From contig CALXOF010000013.1 of NCBI GenBank assembly GCA_944389945.1, positions 1 to 64,000 on the forward strand: a DNA stretch of 64,000 nucleotides, in the 5' to 3' direction. Below the pieces are notes generated by a model. It was not told the origin of the DNA and ran no database searches. It was given only the letters and a program-made list of their open reading frames with translations. The DNA is from an uncultured Kiritimatiellota bacterium (GTDB lineage Bacteria > Verrucomicrobiota > Kiritimatiellia > RFP12 > DVOR01). This document shows, one piece after another, positions 17,247 through 25,550 of this stretch (the first letter of the stretch is position 1; each line of letters opens with the position of its first letter). The position numbers and the translations under genes are program-made.

Positions 17247-17280
17247 CGCCACGACGAAGGCGCCGCAGGTTTCCCCATTC

Positions 17281-17376
17281 TGGCAGTCCAGGCCGCGGCA
17301 GCGGCCCCCTAATCGGCTCCAATCCGCGTAATCGGCGGTTCCCCCCCCCACACTGGCAGTCCTGCCGCGAAGCGGC
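17281..17376. repeat. Family C hairpin repeats, copies 3 and 4
   Basis: Reverse orientation. Stems GGCCGC/GCGGCC (17291-17306) and GCCGC/GCGGC (17364-17376), each after CTGGCAGTCC-type sequence. The first is followed by CGTAATCGGCGGTT. The second lies only 12 nt before the MuF start. Confidence 0.7.
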
Positions 17377-17388
17377 CCCTTGTGCCCA

Positions 17389-18858
17389 ATGGAAACGAAA
17401 GCAACAGCCAACCTCAAGCGCAACGCCGCCAAGACCGCCGAGCAGATGCGGCGCCTGGTCGCCCAGGCCGTGCGCGAGGCCAAGGCCGCCATCGACGCCG
17501 GACTCAAGGCCAAGGCCGCCCTCACCGCCGCCGGCCGCGCCCCCATCGAGGCTCAGATCGACGTCGCCTTCCGCCAGAAGCTCCAGGCCAAGCTCCAGGA
17601 GGCCCTCGACGCACTCTCCACTAAGTCCGCCCAGTCCGGCAACGAGGAGGCCATCCGCCAGGCCGAGGCCAAGGGCGAGATCATCCCCCGGTTCTCGCCG
17701 GAGTACCTGCAGGAATACCTCGCGCGCATCTCCCCCAAGAACGCCCCCGCCCTCGCCGCCGTCTTCACCCAGAGCATGAGCGCCTCGGCCAAGGAGGCCC
17801 TCCGCATCGCCGCCGTCGACACCTTCCGCGCCGCCGCCGCCACGGGCCTCACCACCCGCGAGCGCATGAAGCTCCTCCAGGAGAACTGGGCCCGGCGCGC
17901 GCAGGACACCAACCCCTTCCGATTCGTCGACCGCGCCGGACGCCGCTGGGAGAACGCCCGCTACGTCCAGATGCTCGCACGCACCACAGCCCAGCGCGTC
18001 CAAACCGCCGCCTTCTGCGACTCCATGCTCCAGGGCGGCTACCCCCTCGCGCGCATCTCCCACGACAGCGGCGACCTCCAGTGCGGCGTCTGCTCCGCCT
18101 GGGAGGGGCGACTTATCGACCTCACTGCCGGGAACCTGTTCAAAAAGTACGGCGCCGTCCCCCTCCGCGCCGCCCGCGAGGCCGGCGTCTTCCACCCCAA
18201 CTGCACCCACCGCCTCGAATACCTCTCGCCCACCGAGTACCCCAAGGGCGCGTGGGACGAGTTCGCCGACCGCGTCGGCGAGCCCGGCGCCTTCGGCGTC
18301 CCCCTCAAGACCAACGCCGGCCTGGAGTCCGCCGCCGCCGCCAAACGCCGCGCCGAGGCCGCCGCCAAGGCCGCCGCCGAACGTGCCCGCAAAGAGGCGA
18401 AGAAGACGCCCATCGGCAAGACGGGCGACTGGAAGTCCCTCGGCCTGCCACCTGGCAAAGACCTGCAGGCGGTACCGGCCGAACCCAAAATCTCGCCCGC
18501 CGAGGCCCTCGAGCGCCTACGCCGAGGCGAGACCGTCGCCGACCCGCTCGGCAGGGACATCCGCTTCGGCCTGGATGCCGAAAAGCACATCGACAAAAAG
18601 GGCCGAGACGCCGAAGAGCTCAAACTACGTCTTCAATCCCTCAATCGCGCCGAGGCGACCGTGCGAGACCCGCTTGAAATCTGGCGAGACCCTGACAACG
18701 GGCGCGAGAAATATATCCGCCTTATTCTAGACAAGGAAACGGGGAGGATGGTATTGAATGTGGTCACAGAAAAAGAATCGATTACTTACTCGTGGCACTC
18801 AAATGCGGTGTCGCTTGACCATTACCGCAACGGGATTCTCTTGTATATCAAACCTTAA
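17389..18858 (+). CDS. MuF-like head protein with C-terminal PBECR-type nuclease
   Basis: 489 residues. An Ala/Lys-rich helical N-terminus is followed by a MuF/SPP1 gp7-type domain. That domain shows CGVCSAWEG near 230 and HPNCTHRLEYLSP near 269. A charged linker (about 315-370) leads to a C-terminal domain (about 375-489) with EKHIDKKGRD, a helix, a PLEIW segment, YIRLIL and a terminal beta-rich stretch. This matches the general layout of PBECR (phage barnase-EndoU-colicin E5/D-RelE-like) nucleases known to be fused to MuF proteins. MuF proteins enter the virion, and such toxins may be injected or act against competitors. DNA coding the last 60 residues is visibly AT-richer than the rest, as if the toxin tail was exchanged. 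ATG 17389 is preferred over an upstream TTG. Confidence 0.72.
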   Translation: METKATANLKRNAAKTAEQMRRLVAQAVREAKAAIDAGLKAKAALTAAGRAPIEAQIDVAFRQKLQAKLQEALDALSTKSAQSGNEEAIRQAEAKGEIIPRFSPEYLQEYLARISPKNAPALAAVFTQSMSASAKEALRIAAVDTFRAAAATGLTTRERMKLLQENWARRAQDTNPFRFVDRAGRRWENARYVQMLARTTAQRVQTAAFCDSMLQGGYPLARISHDSGDLQCGVCSAWEGRLIDLTAGNLFKKYGAVPLRAAREAGVFHPNCTHRLEYLSPTEYPKGAWDEFADRVGEPGAFGVPLKTNAGLESAAAAKRRAEAAAKAAAERARKEAKKTPIGKTGDWKSLGLPPGKDLQAVPAEPKISPAEALERLRRGETVADPLGRDIRFGLDAEKHIDKKGRDAEELKLRLQSLNRAEATVRDPLEIWRDPDNGREKYIRLILDKETGRMVLNVVTEKESITYSWHSNAVSLDHYRNGILLYIKP

Positions 18859-18884
18859 GGGGAGACCTCTCGGTCTCCCCTTAA
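18859..18884 (+). terminator. Hairpin after the MuF gene
   Basis: Stem GGGGAGACC (18859-18867) and GGTCTCCCC (18872-18880), directly after the stop, followed only by TTAA. Strong hairpin, weak U-tract. Confidence 0.6.
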
Positions 18885-19076
18885 CGTGATAGGTTGCGTT
18901 AGCCCTACCGACGGACCCCTGATGCGCCAACAGTGCCCATCGTTGGAAAAGCCGGGCGCGGCTATCTCCCCAACGGTTACCAATAAGATACACCATCCGC
19001 CGCAAAAAAGCAAGGGCTAAGTGTCAAAAACAAGTGTCACTGCCATGCGCCAGAGGCAGGAACACAAGGAGGCAAA

Positions 19077-19253
19077 ATGACAATCAAAGAGTTGCTCTGG
19101 ACGGTCGCCCTCAGCATATTCGTGACACTGTATGTCCTTTGGCGCGTCGGCTCACGGCTCGATGAACAGGCGCCAACACCAGCGGGACACGGCCTCACTG
19201 CAGAGCGCAGCGAGCAAAATCCTATTAACGCTCGACAACGCCCATCGCCCTGA
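19077..19253 (+). CDS. 58-residue single-span membrane protein
   Basis: ATG 19077 follows AAGGAGG with a 4-nt spacer, one of the best ribosome sites in the window. The protein has a transmembrane helix at residues 6-24 (LLWTVALSIFVTLYVLW) and a short polar tail. It is placed between the MuF-nuclease gene and the convergent HigBA genes. Possible roles are holin, small toxin or immunity factor for the PBECR domain; none is proven. The roughly 190 nt before it (18885-19076) contain nothing else. Confidence 0.6.
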   Translation: MTIKELLWTVALSIFVTLYVLWRVGSRLDEQAPTPAGHGLTAERSEQNPINARQRPSP

Positions 19254-19255
19254 CG

Positions 19256-19287
19256 CAAGAAAACCCGCCGGCGACCAAACCGACGGG
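19256..19287 (-). terminator. Terminator of the higBA operon
   Basis: On the minus strand CCCGTCGG (19287-19280) pairs with CCGGCGGG (19271-19264) with one G-U pair, followed by TTTTCTT. Confidence 0.7.
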
Positions 19288-19312
19288 GCTTCGCGGGCGA
19301 CAGTCTGAGAAG

Positions 19313-20392
19313 CTAGAACGAATAGACGCCTTCCGGCCACTTGAGCGATTGGATAGACTTTGTGTATTTGACAAAGTTCCCGGTGAGGTGTTGCCAACGC
19401 CCGATAACGACACTCACCGAGACGCCAACCTTCTGCGCAAAGGCCTGGAAATCACGGAATGATTGAAGATGGCAAATCTCCGCATTGAACTTCTTGGGAA
19501 GGAGTTGCTCGGCGGCGAATTCATCCGCGATGCGTTCTTCTTCAGAGTCCGCCCAATCTTGCCCAAACGTAAGGAAGCTCGCGGTCTTCTTTCCAGCCAG
19601 CACATGACGAAGTTCGTGAAAGAGAGCAAACCAAACTTGGTCGGCACGCCCCGTGCGCAAGGTAAGGATGACCAGGGGCGTATCGCGCACCCATCGCGTA
19701 GCGCCATTGAGGGGAACACCTCGAAGAGCCTTGACGATGCGAAGCGCAACACCAACCTCGGCAAGCAACCGACGCGCGGAAACAAGCGTTTCCATGGAAA
19801 ACGAACGAAGGGTAAGCCGACGAAGCTCCGGAAGCGTTTCCCTCAGACGGCTCGCCTCATATGGCCGGCACTCGCTGGCGATGACGTCATTTTCCCCCGC
19901 ACACAAAAAAGCGGCGGTAGCCTCCCGCTTGATAACATACTTTGGCGAGACACGCGCGGCGGCAAGTGGGCGCCCCCAAACATCAGCCCAAGCTTTCGGC
20001 GTCGCGACACGATAAAAGTTGAGCAACGATTGTAGTCGCGCTTGAGGCGTCTCACCGGAAATCCACCCCCTGGCAAGCATTTCCTTGACGGGATGCGCTT
20101 TGAGCCACGCCATGTTTTCGTCGTCTGGCGTATGGCGACGCATCTCGGCACTCCGATAATTGCTTTCAAGATTGTTCCAGAAAGATGCCGGAGTGTGGGT
20201 GACGGCTTCAAGCTTAAGCGCGATTTCCGGAGTGATTGGCTTCTTGGCGGAAATCAGCTTGTGCAAATGCGCCGGCTCGATGCCCATGTGGCGGGCAAAA
20301 GCCGCCTTCGACATTCCAAGGCAAGTGATGGTCTCGACGATGGTTTCGCCGGGCTTTACGGTGTAATCCGGGGAGAAGGCAAACGTAGTCAT
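19313..20392 (-). CDS. higA: HigA-type antitoxin fused to an ImmA/IrrE peptidase domain
   Basis: 359 residues. An N-terminal XRE/HigA helix-turn-helix (about 24-75, MSKAAFARHMGIEPAHLHKL) is followed by a linker and a C-terminal ImmA/IrrE-like zinc peptidase. The peptidase motif is HELRH near residue 277, with the third ligand in EERIADEFAAEQLLP. HigA binds HigB and represses the operon; the peptidase half may allow regulated cleavage. ATG 20392 has AGGAGG upstream and lies 2 nt after the toxin stop. This toxin-first order is typical of higBA. Confidence 0.85.
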   Translation of the reverse strand: MTTFAFSPDYTVKPGETIVETITCLGMSKAAFARHMGIEPAHLHKLISAKKPITPEIALKLEAVTHTPASFWNNLESNYRSAEMRRHTPDDENMAWLKAHPVKEMLARGWISGETPQARLQSLLNFYRVATPKAWADVWGRPLAAARVSPKYVIKREATAAFLCAGENDVIASECRPYEASRLRETLPELRRLTLRSFSMETLVSARRLLAEVGVALRIVKALRGVPLNGATRWVRDTPLVILTLRTGRADQVWFALFHELRHVLAGKKTASFLTFGQDWADSEEERIADEFAAEQLLPKKFNAEICHLQSFRDFQAFAQKVGVSVSVVIGRWQHLTGNFVKYTKSIQSLKWPEGVYSF

Positions 20393-20394
20393 GG

Positions 20395-20745
20395 CTACCT
20401 CCTTACTTTTCCTTCGTGGGTATCAACAACTTCAAGAATGATGACCGAAAACACGTTGGCACGATCGATTTGATTGTCGGAAGTCCTTGGGATGGGGTGT
20501 CTTGGCGTGAAGAGTAGGCGAAGGTTCGCGGAAACGTCGACGGAAAAGGTGGGGGGCTCGCGATTGATGAGTTCGTGACAACGGGCAGGCGGAAGATGGG
20601 AAAGATCCTGGAGCGTGGCCGCCGCGACCATTTCCGTCAAACGTTGCATGATGCGCTTGGCCACGACTTGACCAAAGCGGCGATAGAGCTCCTTTTCGCC
20701 CGAAAACAGCTTCCGAAGCTTTGTGTTGGAAAAAAGAAGTTCCAT
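20395..20745 (-). CDS. higB: HigB-like RelE-family toxin
   Basis: 116 residues of the RelE/HigB mRNA-interferase fold. Hallmarks are LQDLSHLPPARCHEL, the FSVDVSANLRLLFTP strand pair and VVDTHEG near the C-terminus. HigB cleaves ribosome-bound mRNA. It is the first gene of the operon with the HigA-peptidase gene. ATG 20745 has a weak GGAG 11 nt upstream, and its promoter is clear. Confidence 0.85.
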   Translation of the reverse strand: MELLFSNTKLRKLFSGEKELYRRFGQVVAKRIMQRLTEMVAAATLQDLSHLPPARCHELINREPPTFSVDVSANLRLLFTPRHPIPRTSDNQIDRANVFSVIILEVVDTHEGKVRR

Positions 20746-20781
20746 GCCAAGACATACTCCGTTTCATAAAACAATGGCCAA

Positions 20782-20810
20782 ATTGTACACTATTTTCGAC
20801 GAAAGGTCAA
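20782..20810 (-). promoter_or_regulatory. Promoter of higBA
   Basis: TTGACC (20805-20810) and TACAAT (20782-20787), read on the minus strand, with a 17-nt spacer. The leader to ATG 20745 is about 30 nt. Confidence 0.8.
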
Positions 20811-21003
20811 GTCCGCTTCTCCCCAGAATACCCTAGGGCTACCTCACGCGCACCCCTTCGCCGCCCCGCCCGTCGCCCCGCCAAGCGACGCCACAAGAAA
20901 ACTCGACAGAAACGCGCGAGATGGGCACGGTAGCGAGGCGCACCGCGCCGAGCGGTGAAGGGCCCAGGCCCGCGCGTTCCCTTCGTGTCTTCGTGGAAAA
21001 CCG

Positions 21004-21549
21004 TCAGAACGCCCGCCCCAGCCGCTTCCGGAGCAGCGAAGGGAAGTCCTTCGCGGCCTGCTGCACCGCACGCAGGATATACTTGTCGTCCGCACGCGCA
21101 CCCTTCGCCACCGTCCCGGGCCCGCGCTTCCGCCACGTCTTCCCCTTCTCATCATGGATCCGCTTGGCGTACTTCCCCGCCTCGGCGTTCGCCGCCACAA
21201 AGATCTCCGCCTCCATCGCAAACCCCTTCCCGCGGACCTCCCACTCGATGCTCCGCTCCAGGCCGCCCGGCGCGTGCCGGGAGTGCGACCCGGCCTTCCG
21301 CCGGCCCTTCCCGGCCCGCTGGGCCTTATTGAACGCCCGGATGGAGGCCTTCCCGGCGCCGTGCTTCGCCACCCAGCTCGACTTCCGCTGCGCACGCGCC
21401 TGCGCCGCCGTCGGAGACCGCGGCGCGTTGGCCTTGGCATCCTTGTGCGCCTGCACCCCGGCGTCCTGCATCGCCCGCTCCAGCGCCTTCTGCACCACCG
21501 GAAGACCCTTCCGCAGCGCCACCGCGAACTGCTGCAGCGTGAGGCTCAC
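21004..21549 (-). CDS. HK97-gp10-like head-tail protein
   Basis: 181 residues. It resembles HK97 gp10-type head-tail closure proteins: an N-terminal helix (ALERAMQDAGVQAHKDAKANAPR), a basic central part, GGLERSIEW and HDEKGKTWRKRGPGT. GTG 21549 overlaps the upstream stop by 4 nt and is chosen over an in-frame start at 21585. It is the last gene of the minus-strand series. The 200 nt beyond it towards higB contain CTTCGTGTCTTCGTGG-type repeats and no gene. Confidence 0.6.
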   Translation of the reverse strand: MSLTLQQFAVALRKGLPVVQKALERAMQDAGVQAHKDAKANAPRSPTAAQARAQRKSSWVAKHGAGKASIRAFNKAQRAGKGRRKAGSHSRHAPGGLERSIEWEVRGKGFAMEAEIFVAANAEAGKYAKRIHDEKGKTWRKRGPGTVAKGARADDKYILRAVQQAAKDFPSLLRKRLGRAF

Positions 21550-21878
21550 CGCCCGCCCTCCTGCCCGCGCCGAAGCTCCGCCCACACCGCAAGATAGGCC
21601 TCATCCCGCACCGTCCCATCATGAACCGCGTCCTTGAAGTTGGTGTAGTCGATGTCCTTGGCCTCCTTGGCCACCACCCGCGCCCAGACCTCCCGCCCCA
21701 GGTTCATCCGGAACCGATAGTCGCCATCCGGCGTCTCCTCGATCCCCGCCGGGTCAATCCCGTGCTTGGCGCACAGCCGCTCCAAATCACCCGCAAACCG
21801 CGCCCGCAGGTGAATCGTCTGCGGCACCGTCGCATGACGCACCGCCGAGAAAAAACCGCTCTTGCAGAATAACCACAT
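21546..21878 (-). CDS. Small phage protein of the GFFS type
   Basis: 110 residues starting WLFCKSGFFSAVRH, then IHLRARFAGDLERL and an ETPDGDYRFRMNL strand region. This pattern is shared by many short phage proteins of unknown function. ATG 21878 follows AGGAG. An upstream in-frame start lies in a GGAAGTTTGGAGG-type host repeat and is rejected. Confidence 0.65.
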   Translation of the reverse strand: MWLFCKSGFFSAVRHATVPQTIHLRARFAGDLERLCAKHGIDPAGIEETPDGDYRFRMNLGREVWARVVAKEAKDIDYTNFKDAVHDGTVRDEAYLAVWAELRRGQEGGR

Positions 21879-22009
21879 AATGCTCACTCCTTTCAGTCGT
21901 TCGCGAAGCTTGGAAGTTTGGAGGCTTGGAAGCTTGGCCTCACACCCAAAGTCTATCACACCCCGCTGACGCCCGTCGCCCCGCAGGGGCGCTCCTGGCT
22001 TTCCTATTC

Positions 22010-22073
22010 TGGCAGTCCTGGCCGCGGTAGCGGCCCATAAATCTGCTCAAAATCTGCGTAATCTGCGGTTCCT
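22010..22073. repeat. Family C hairpin repeat, copy 5
   Basis: Reverse orientation; stem GGCCGC/GCGGCC (22020-22035) with loop GGTA, followed by AATCTGCGTAATCTGCGG. Confidence 0.8.
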
Positions 22074-22091
22074 TCCACCCCGCTGACGCGC

Positions 22092-22700
22092 TCACAGCGC
22101 AAACTCCAGCTGCTCCGGTTCGCCCGTCGCGCGCTTGCCGCGCGCTCTGTAGCCGTGGAAGGTTTGGCGCTTCGCGCCTGCACGCTCTGTTTTCTGTTCT
22201 CTGTTCTCTGGGGCGGCACCCGCCGCCCCCTCGCCAAACAGCGCCGCCGCCGGCGCCCCGTTCCGCCGCAACAGCGCCAACGACCGCCACAGCGTCCGCC
22301 CGCTCTTCCCCGTCTGCCGCGCCGCGATCTCCACCGCCTGCCGCAGGCTCCGCCCCCGGTGCAGCGCCATGAAGCACAGCAGCAGCTCCGCCGGAAGCCC
22401 TGCCAGCAGGTCCAGCATCCGCCGCACCGCCAGCTCCGCCTCCTCCCCGGCCTCGAACCGCGGCCGCTCCCCGATCGCCACCGCCAGGCTCCCCGCCCCG
22501 CCCGCCGCCAGCGTGTCGTCGAAGCTTGCCCGCCCCGAGGCCGCCGTGATTGCCTCCAGGCTCGCCACGTGCCGCCGCCCCCCGTCCTCGCGCCTCCAGG
22601 TGCGGTTCCCGAAGACGTGCCCCTCGTCCGGCCCCCCGCACGCCAGGCACGCCGCCGCGTTCCCCTTCCCGTTCCACTTACAAGTGTGACACTCAGGCAT
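22092..22700 (-). CDS. Zinc-finger/HTH phage protein with repeat-derived tail
   Basis: 202 residues. The N-terminus has CHTCKW and CLACGG, a four-cysteine zinc site. Residues 100-150 contain a helix-turn-helix-like stretch (VEIAARQTGKSGRTLWRSLALL). The last 45 residues (PENREQKTERAG and onward) are the translation of family B repeat copy 4. ATG 22700 has GGAGGA upstream. It follows TerS in the operon order. Probable DNA-binding accessory; function not known. Confidence 0.6.
   Translation of the reverse strand: MPECHTCKWNGKGNAAACLACGGPDEGHVFGNRTWRREDGGRRHVASLEAITAASGRASFDDTLAAGGAGSLAVAIGERPRFEAGEEAELAVRRMLDLLAGLPAELLLCFMALHRGRSLRQAVEIAARQTGKSGRTLWRSLALLRRNGAPAAALFGEGAAGAAPENREQKTERAGAKRQTFHGYRARGKRATGEPEQLEFAL
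22128..22229. repeat. Family B repeat, copy 4, inside a gene
   Basis: Hairpin of GCGCGC type (22129-22145), a middle hairpin GGCGC/GCGCC, TTCTCTG units and hairpin GGGGCGGC/GCCGCCCC (22210-22229). Confidence 0.85.
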
Positions 22701-22740
22701 CGTCGTCCTCCGTCGCCCACCGGGGTGCCCCTGCTTTCCT

Positions 22741-22806
22741 ATTCTGGCAGTCCTGCGTGCGGTAGCACGCCCCCAAATCTGCTAAAATCTGCGTAATCTG
22801 CGGTTT
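22741..22806. repeat. Family C hairpin repeat, copy 6
   Basis: Reverse orientation; stem GCGTGC/GCACGC (22755-22770), loop GGTA, followed by three AATCTGC units. Confidence 0.8.
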
Positions 22807-22828
22807 CATCACCCTGGCAGTCCTTCCC

Positions 22829-23599
22829 TTACCGTTCTCCCGCTCGCCCCAAAAGGGCGATCAAATCCTCATCGCTCATCTTCGCCACCGACGGAGGCTC
22901 ACGGTAGTCCTCCGTCACGCCCCCGTTCCGAAGCTCCACCCGCGTCGCGCTCTCCGCCCCGATCAGCTTCGCCAAAAGCGCACCCGTCTTCACCATCGCC
23001 TCCACCTCCCCGGCCTCGTCCAGCGCACGGAACTGCCTGCTCAGCCGCTCCTGCATCTCCCGCGCCGTGCACACCGCCGCCGACGCCGCCGCACGCTTCA
23101 GCTCGTCCACGCGCCCGGCCACCTTCGCCGCCAACCGGCTCCCGTTCTCCCAGACGGTCTTGTCCTTCCACGCCCGGCTCCGAGGGTAGGCCTCGCGATA
23201 CGCCTCCGCCTGGCTCATCCCGGCCGCCACCAACTGGGCGAACCGCTCCCAGCGCGTGTTGGACAGGCCGCCGCCAGGCGCAGGCATTCCGTTCTCTGTT
23301 CTCCGTTCTCCGTTCTCCGGCGGCCGCAGGCCGCCTCTTCCCCCCCCCGTACTACCCTTCGCGACCCGCCCGCCGGCCTCCACCCAGGCGCGCGCCTTCG
23401 CCGGGAAGTAACGCTCGGCCTCGGCGAACTGCTCGCGGGTGATGGACCTCCCCGACAGCATCGCCTTGACCACGTTGGCCGCGTTGGCCCGCAGCGCCCC
23501 CTCCTGCTCGGCCTCGCGCAGCTCCGCCACGGCAAACGCCGAAAGCGGCGTGCCGCGCTCCAGCGCGGCCGCCACCACATCCTTGGCGCTCTTGCTCAC
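22829..23599 (-). CDS. Terminase small subunit-like protein with repeat insertion
   Basis: 256 residues. Residues about 110-190 look like a terminase small subunit HTH (RWERFAQLVAAGMSQAEAYREAYP, then KTVWENGSRLAAKVAGRVDEL). The N-terminal 80 residues are helical. Between them lies a linker containing PPENGERRTENG, the translation of family B repeat copy 5. TerS recognises pac or cos DNA and recruits TerL. No TerL follows here. GTG 23599 overlaps the methyltransferase stop by 4 nt and has GGAGG upstream. A TerS without TerL is a feature of phage satellites that redirect a helper's packaging motor. Confidence 0.65.
   Translation of the reverse strand: MSKSAKDVVAAALERGTPLSAFAVAELREAEQEGALRANAANVVKAMLSGRSITREQFAEAERYFPAKARAWVEAGGRVAKGSTGGGRGGLRPPENGERRTENGMPAPGGGLSNTRWERFAQLVAAGMSQAEAYREAYPRSRAWKDKTVWENGSRLAAKVAGRVDELKRAAASAAVCTAREMQERLSRQFRALDEAGEVEAMVKTGALLAKLIGAESATRVELRNGGVTEDYREPPSVAKMSDEDLIALLGRAGER
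23286..23335. repeat. Family B repeat, copy 5, inside terS
   Basis: TTCTCTG/TTCTCCG units and hairpin GGCGGCC/GGCCGCC (23319-23335), in frame within the TerS-like gene. Confidence 0.8.
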
Positions 23600-24804
23600 G
23601 CCTCACCCTCCCCGCCGACCTCGGGCGTCAGCGCCGCCCAGTCGCACCCGGCGCCGTGCACGTGCTCGGCCCAGCGCCGCCGAATCACGTCGCAGAACCG
23701 CGGCTCCAGCTCCACCAGCCGCGCCCGACGCCCCATCCGCTCGCACGCGATGAGCGTGCTCCCGCTCCCCCCGAAGGTGTCGAGCACCACGTCCCCCCGC
23801 TCCGAGCTGTTGTGCAGCAGGGCCTCCAGCAGCGCCACGGGCTTCATCGTCGGGTGATCCGCGCTCTTCGCCGGCTTCGGGAACTCCAACACCGTCGTCT
23901 GCTTACGGTCTCCAAGCCAGCGATGGGCCGAGCCGTGCCGCCAGCCATAGAGGCACGGCTCGTGCCGCCACTGATAATCCTGCCGCCCCATCACCAGCGC
24001 GTTCTTAACCCACACCAGGCACTGCCGCACCTGCAGCTCGGCCTCACGCGCCGCCAGTCGGAAGTTGAGGCCCTCGCTGTCCGCGTGGAAGATGTAGAAG
24101 GCCGACCCGGGCTTCAGCGCCCCGGCTGCCGCCTTGAAGGCTCGCGTCAGAAAGGCCAGGAACGCCGCGTCGTCCATGCTGTCGTTTTGGATCTTCCCGG
24201 CGGAGCCCTCGTAGTCGACGTTGTAGGGCGGGTCGGTTAGCAGCAGGTCGGCCTGCTCGCCCCCCATCACCCGCGCCACCGTCCCGGGGTCGGTCGAGTC
24301 CCCGCAGATGAGCCGGTGCTCGCCCAGCGCGTAGACAGCCCCGGGTTCCGAGACCGGAGGCTCGTCCACCTCCACCCCGGGCGCGTCGTCGGCCTCGGTC
24401 GCCCCCTCCTCGGGCTCGTCCGCCTCCTCGCCGAACCCGAACTGCCCCATGTCGAAGTCGCCCAAGGCCGCCAGCTCGGCGTCCAGCGCCGCCAGGTCCC
24501 ACTGGCTAGACTCCCCGACCTTGTTGTCGGCCAACCTAAAGGCGCGCGCTTTCGCGTCGTCGAGGTCCCCGGCCACCAGCACGGGCACGGTCTCAAGCCC
24601 CAGCAGGAGCGCGGCCTTGAGCCGCGTGTGCCCGGCCAGGACCTCGCCGTCTGGCCGCGCCACGATGGGCACCAGGAAGCCGAACTCCCTGATGCTCGCC
24701 GCGACCTTCGGCACGCTGGCCTCGTTCTCGCGCGGATTGTTCGCGTAGGGTGTCAGCCGGCTCACCGGCCACATCGCCACCAAGGGCTTAGTCTCTGCTT
24801 TCAT
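23596..24804 (-). CDS. ParB-like nuclease domain plus DNA methyltransferase
   Basis: 402 residues. An N-terminal ParB/Srx-like domain (NNPREN, then IVARPDGEVLAGHTRLKAALLLG) is followed by a class beta N4-cytosine/N6-adenine methyltransferase. The latter has catalytic TDPPYN near 218 and the SAM-binding DTFGGSGSTLIACE near 360. This fusion is common in prophages upstream of terminase genes. It probably modifies element DNA against restriction. ATG 24804 is favoured (GGAG 9 nt upstream); it lies inside the rusA end. ATG 24810 is possible. Confidence 0.88.
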   Translation of the reverse strand: MKAETKPLVAMWPVSRLTPYANNPRENEASVPKVAASIREFGFLVPIVARPDGEVLAGHTRLKAALLLGLETVPVLVAGDLDDAKARAFRLADNKVGESSQWDLAALDAELAALGDFDMGQFGFGEEADEPEEGATEADDAPGVEVDEPPVSEPGAVYALGEHRLICGDSTDPGTVARVMGGEQADLLLTDPPYNVDYEGSAGKIQNDSMDDAAFLAFLTRAFKAAAGALKPGSAFYIFHADSEGLNFRLAAREAELQVRQCLVWVKNALVMGRQDYQWRHEPCLYGWRHGSAHRWLGDRKQTTVLEFPKPAKSADHPTMKPVALLEALLHNSSERGDVVLDTFGGSGSTLIACERMGRRARLVELEPRFCDVIRRRWAEHVHGAGCDWAALTPEVGGEGEA

Positions 24805-25321
24805 TGTCATTTCTCCAGTGGTGCCCAAAGAGCGCCAGCTCGTGATCGTAAATCGGGCGGACGGAGACGATGATGTGCGCCGGCTCGCCAGATTCCGGCT
24901 CGGCGTGCGCATGCCGCTTCAGCGTCGCCAGCGACACCACCTGCGCATCGTCGGCGAAGAAGCACCCGGACTCGGTCAGCGCATCCAGCACCAGCTTCGT
25001 CAGATTGTCGAGGTCGGGACGCGTAGACTTCGGCAACCCGCCCAGCCGCTTCGGCGTGGTCTTTAGGTCGTAGACGTACTCAATCGCCACCGACCACGGC
25101 CCGCCGTTGTCCCGCGCCTCCCAGATCCGACGCACGGCTCGCGTCCCGTAAACGGCTTCGATGGCATCGCGCGCCTGCGCGGCGGCAAAGACGAGCGCCT
25201 CGGTCAAGCGACGCTTCGCGCGCACCACCTTCGCCTTGGTATACACGCGACCATCGCGCGTGATGCCCTTCTGCTGCGCCGTCGGAAGGGCCGCAGGGTC
25301 AATATCAAGATCAAGCCTCAT
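24788..25321 (-). CDS. rusA: RusA-family Holliday junction resolvase
   Basis: 177 residues. The conserved RusA core is present: RPDLDNLTKLVLDAL with the catalytic Asp residues, FFADDAQVVSL and a following Lys. RusA resolves Holliday junctions and trims branched phage DNA before packaging. ATG 25321 lies 1 nt after the previous stop, behind GAGGAGG. Confidence 0.88.
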   Translation of the reverse strand: MRLDLDIDPAALPTAQQKGITRDGRVYTKAKVVRAKRRLTEALVFAAAQARDAIEAVYGTRAVRRIWEARDNGGPWSVAIEYVYDLKTTPKRLGGLPKSTRPDLDNLTKLVLDALTESGCFFADDAQVVSLATLKRHAHAEPESGEPAHIIVSVRPIYDHELALFGHHWRNDNESRD

Positions 25322-25322
25322 C

Positions 25323-25550
25323 TCAGTCCTCCTCGTAGCGGTCGCAAATACCAAATGGATCAATCTCAAAGTTCTCCGACCCGCGGAAGCAGGTCGGCAC
25401 GCACTCGTGAATGGCCCCATGCATGCACGTCGCACAGCAACGCGGGCGCTCCTCCAGCTTCCGATAGTGCGACTCGTCCTTGAAGCGCTGGATGGCGGAC
25501 TGCCGGAGCCTCTTGGCCTCCATGAACCTCTGCCAGTCATCCTCACTCAT
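25323..25550 (-). CDS. Cysteine-rich small phage protein
   Basis: 75 residues with CCATC, HEC and CFRG cysteines in the second half (probable zinc site), ending in FGICDRYEED. It overlaps the upstream gene by 8 nt. Unknown function. Confidence 0.55.
   Translation of the reverse strand: MSEDDWQRFMEAKRLRQSAIQRFKDESHYRKLEERPRCCATCMHGAIHECVPTCFRGSENFEIDPFGICDRYEED

Noticed and set aside
22829-24804. A large terminase subunit hidden in the TerS/methyltransferase region
   Set aside because: No Walker A/B or RNase H-like nuclease motifs in any frame there; the long frames are shadows of the ParB-methyltransferase.
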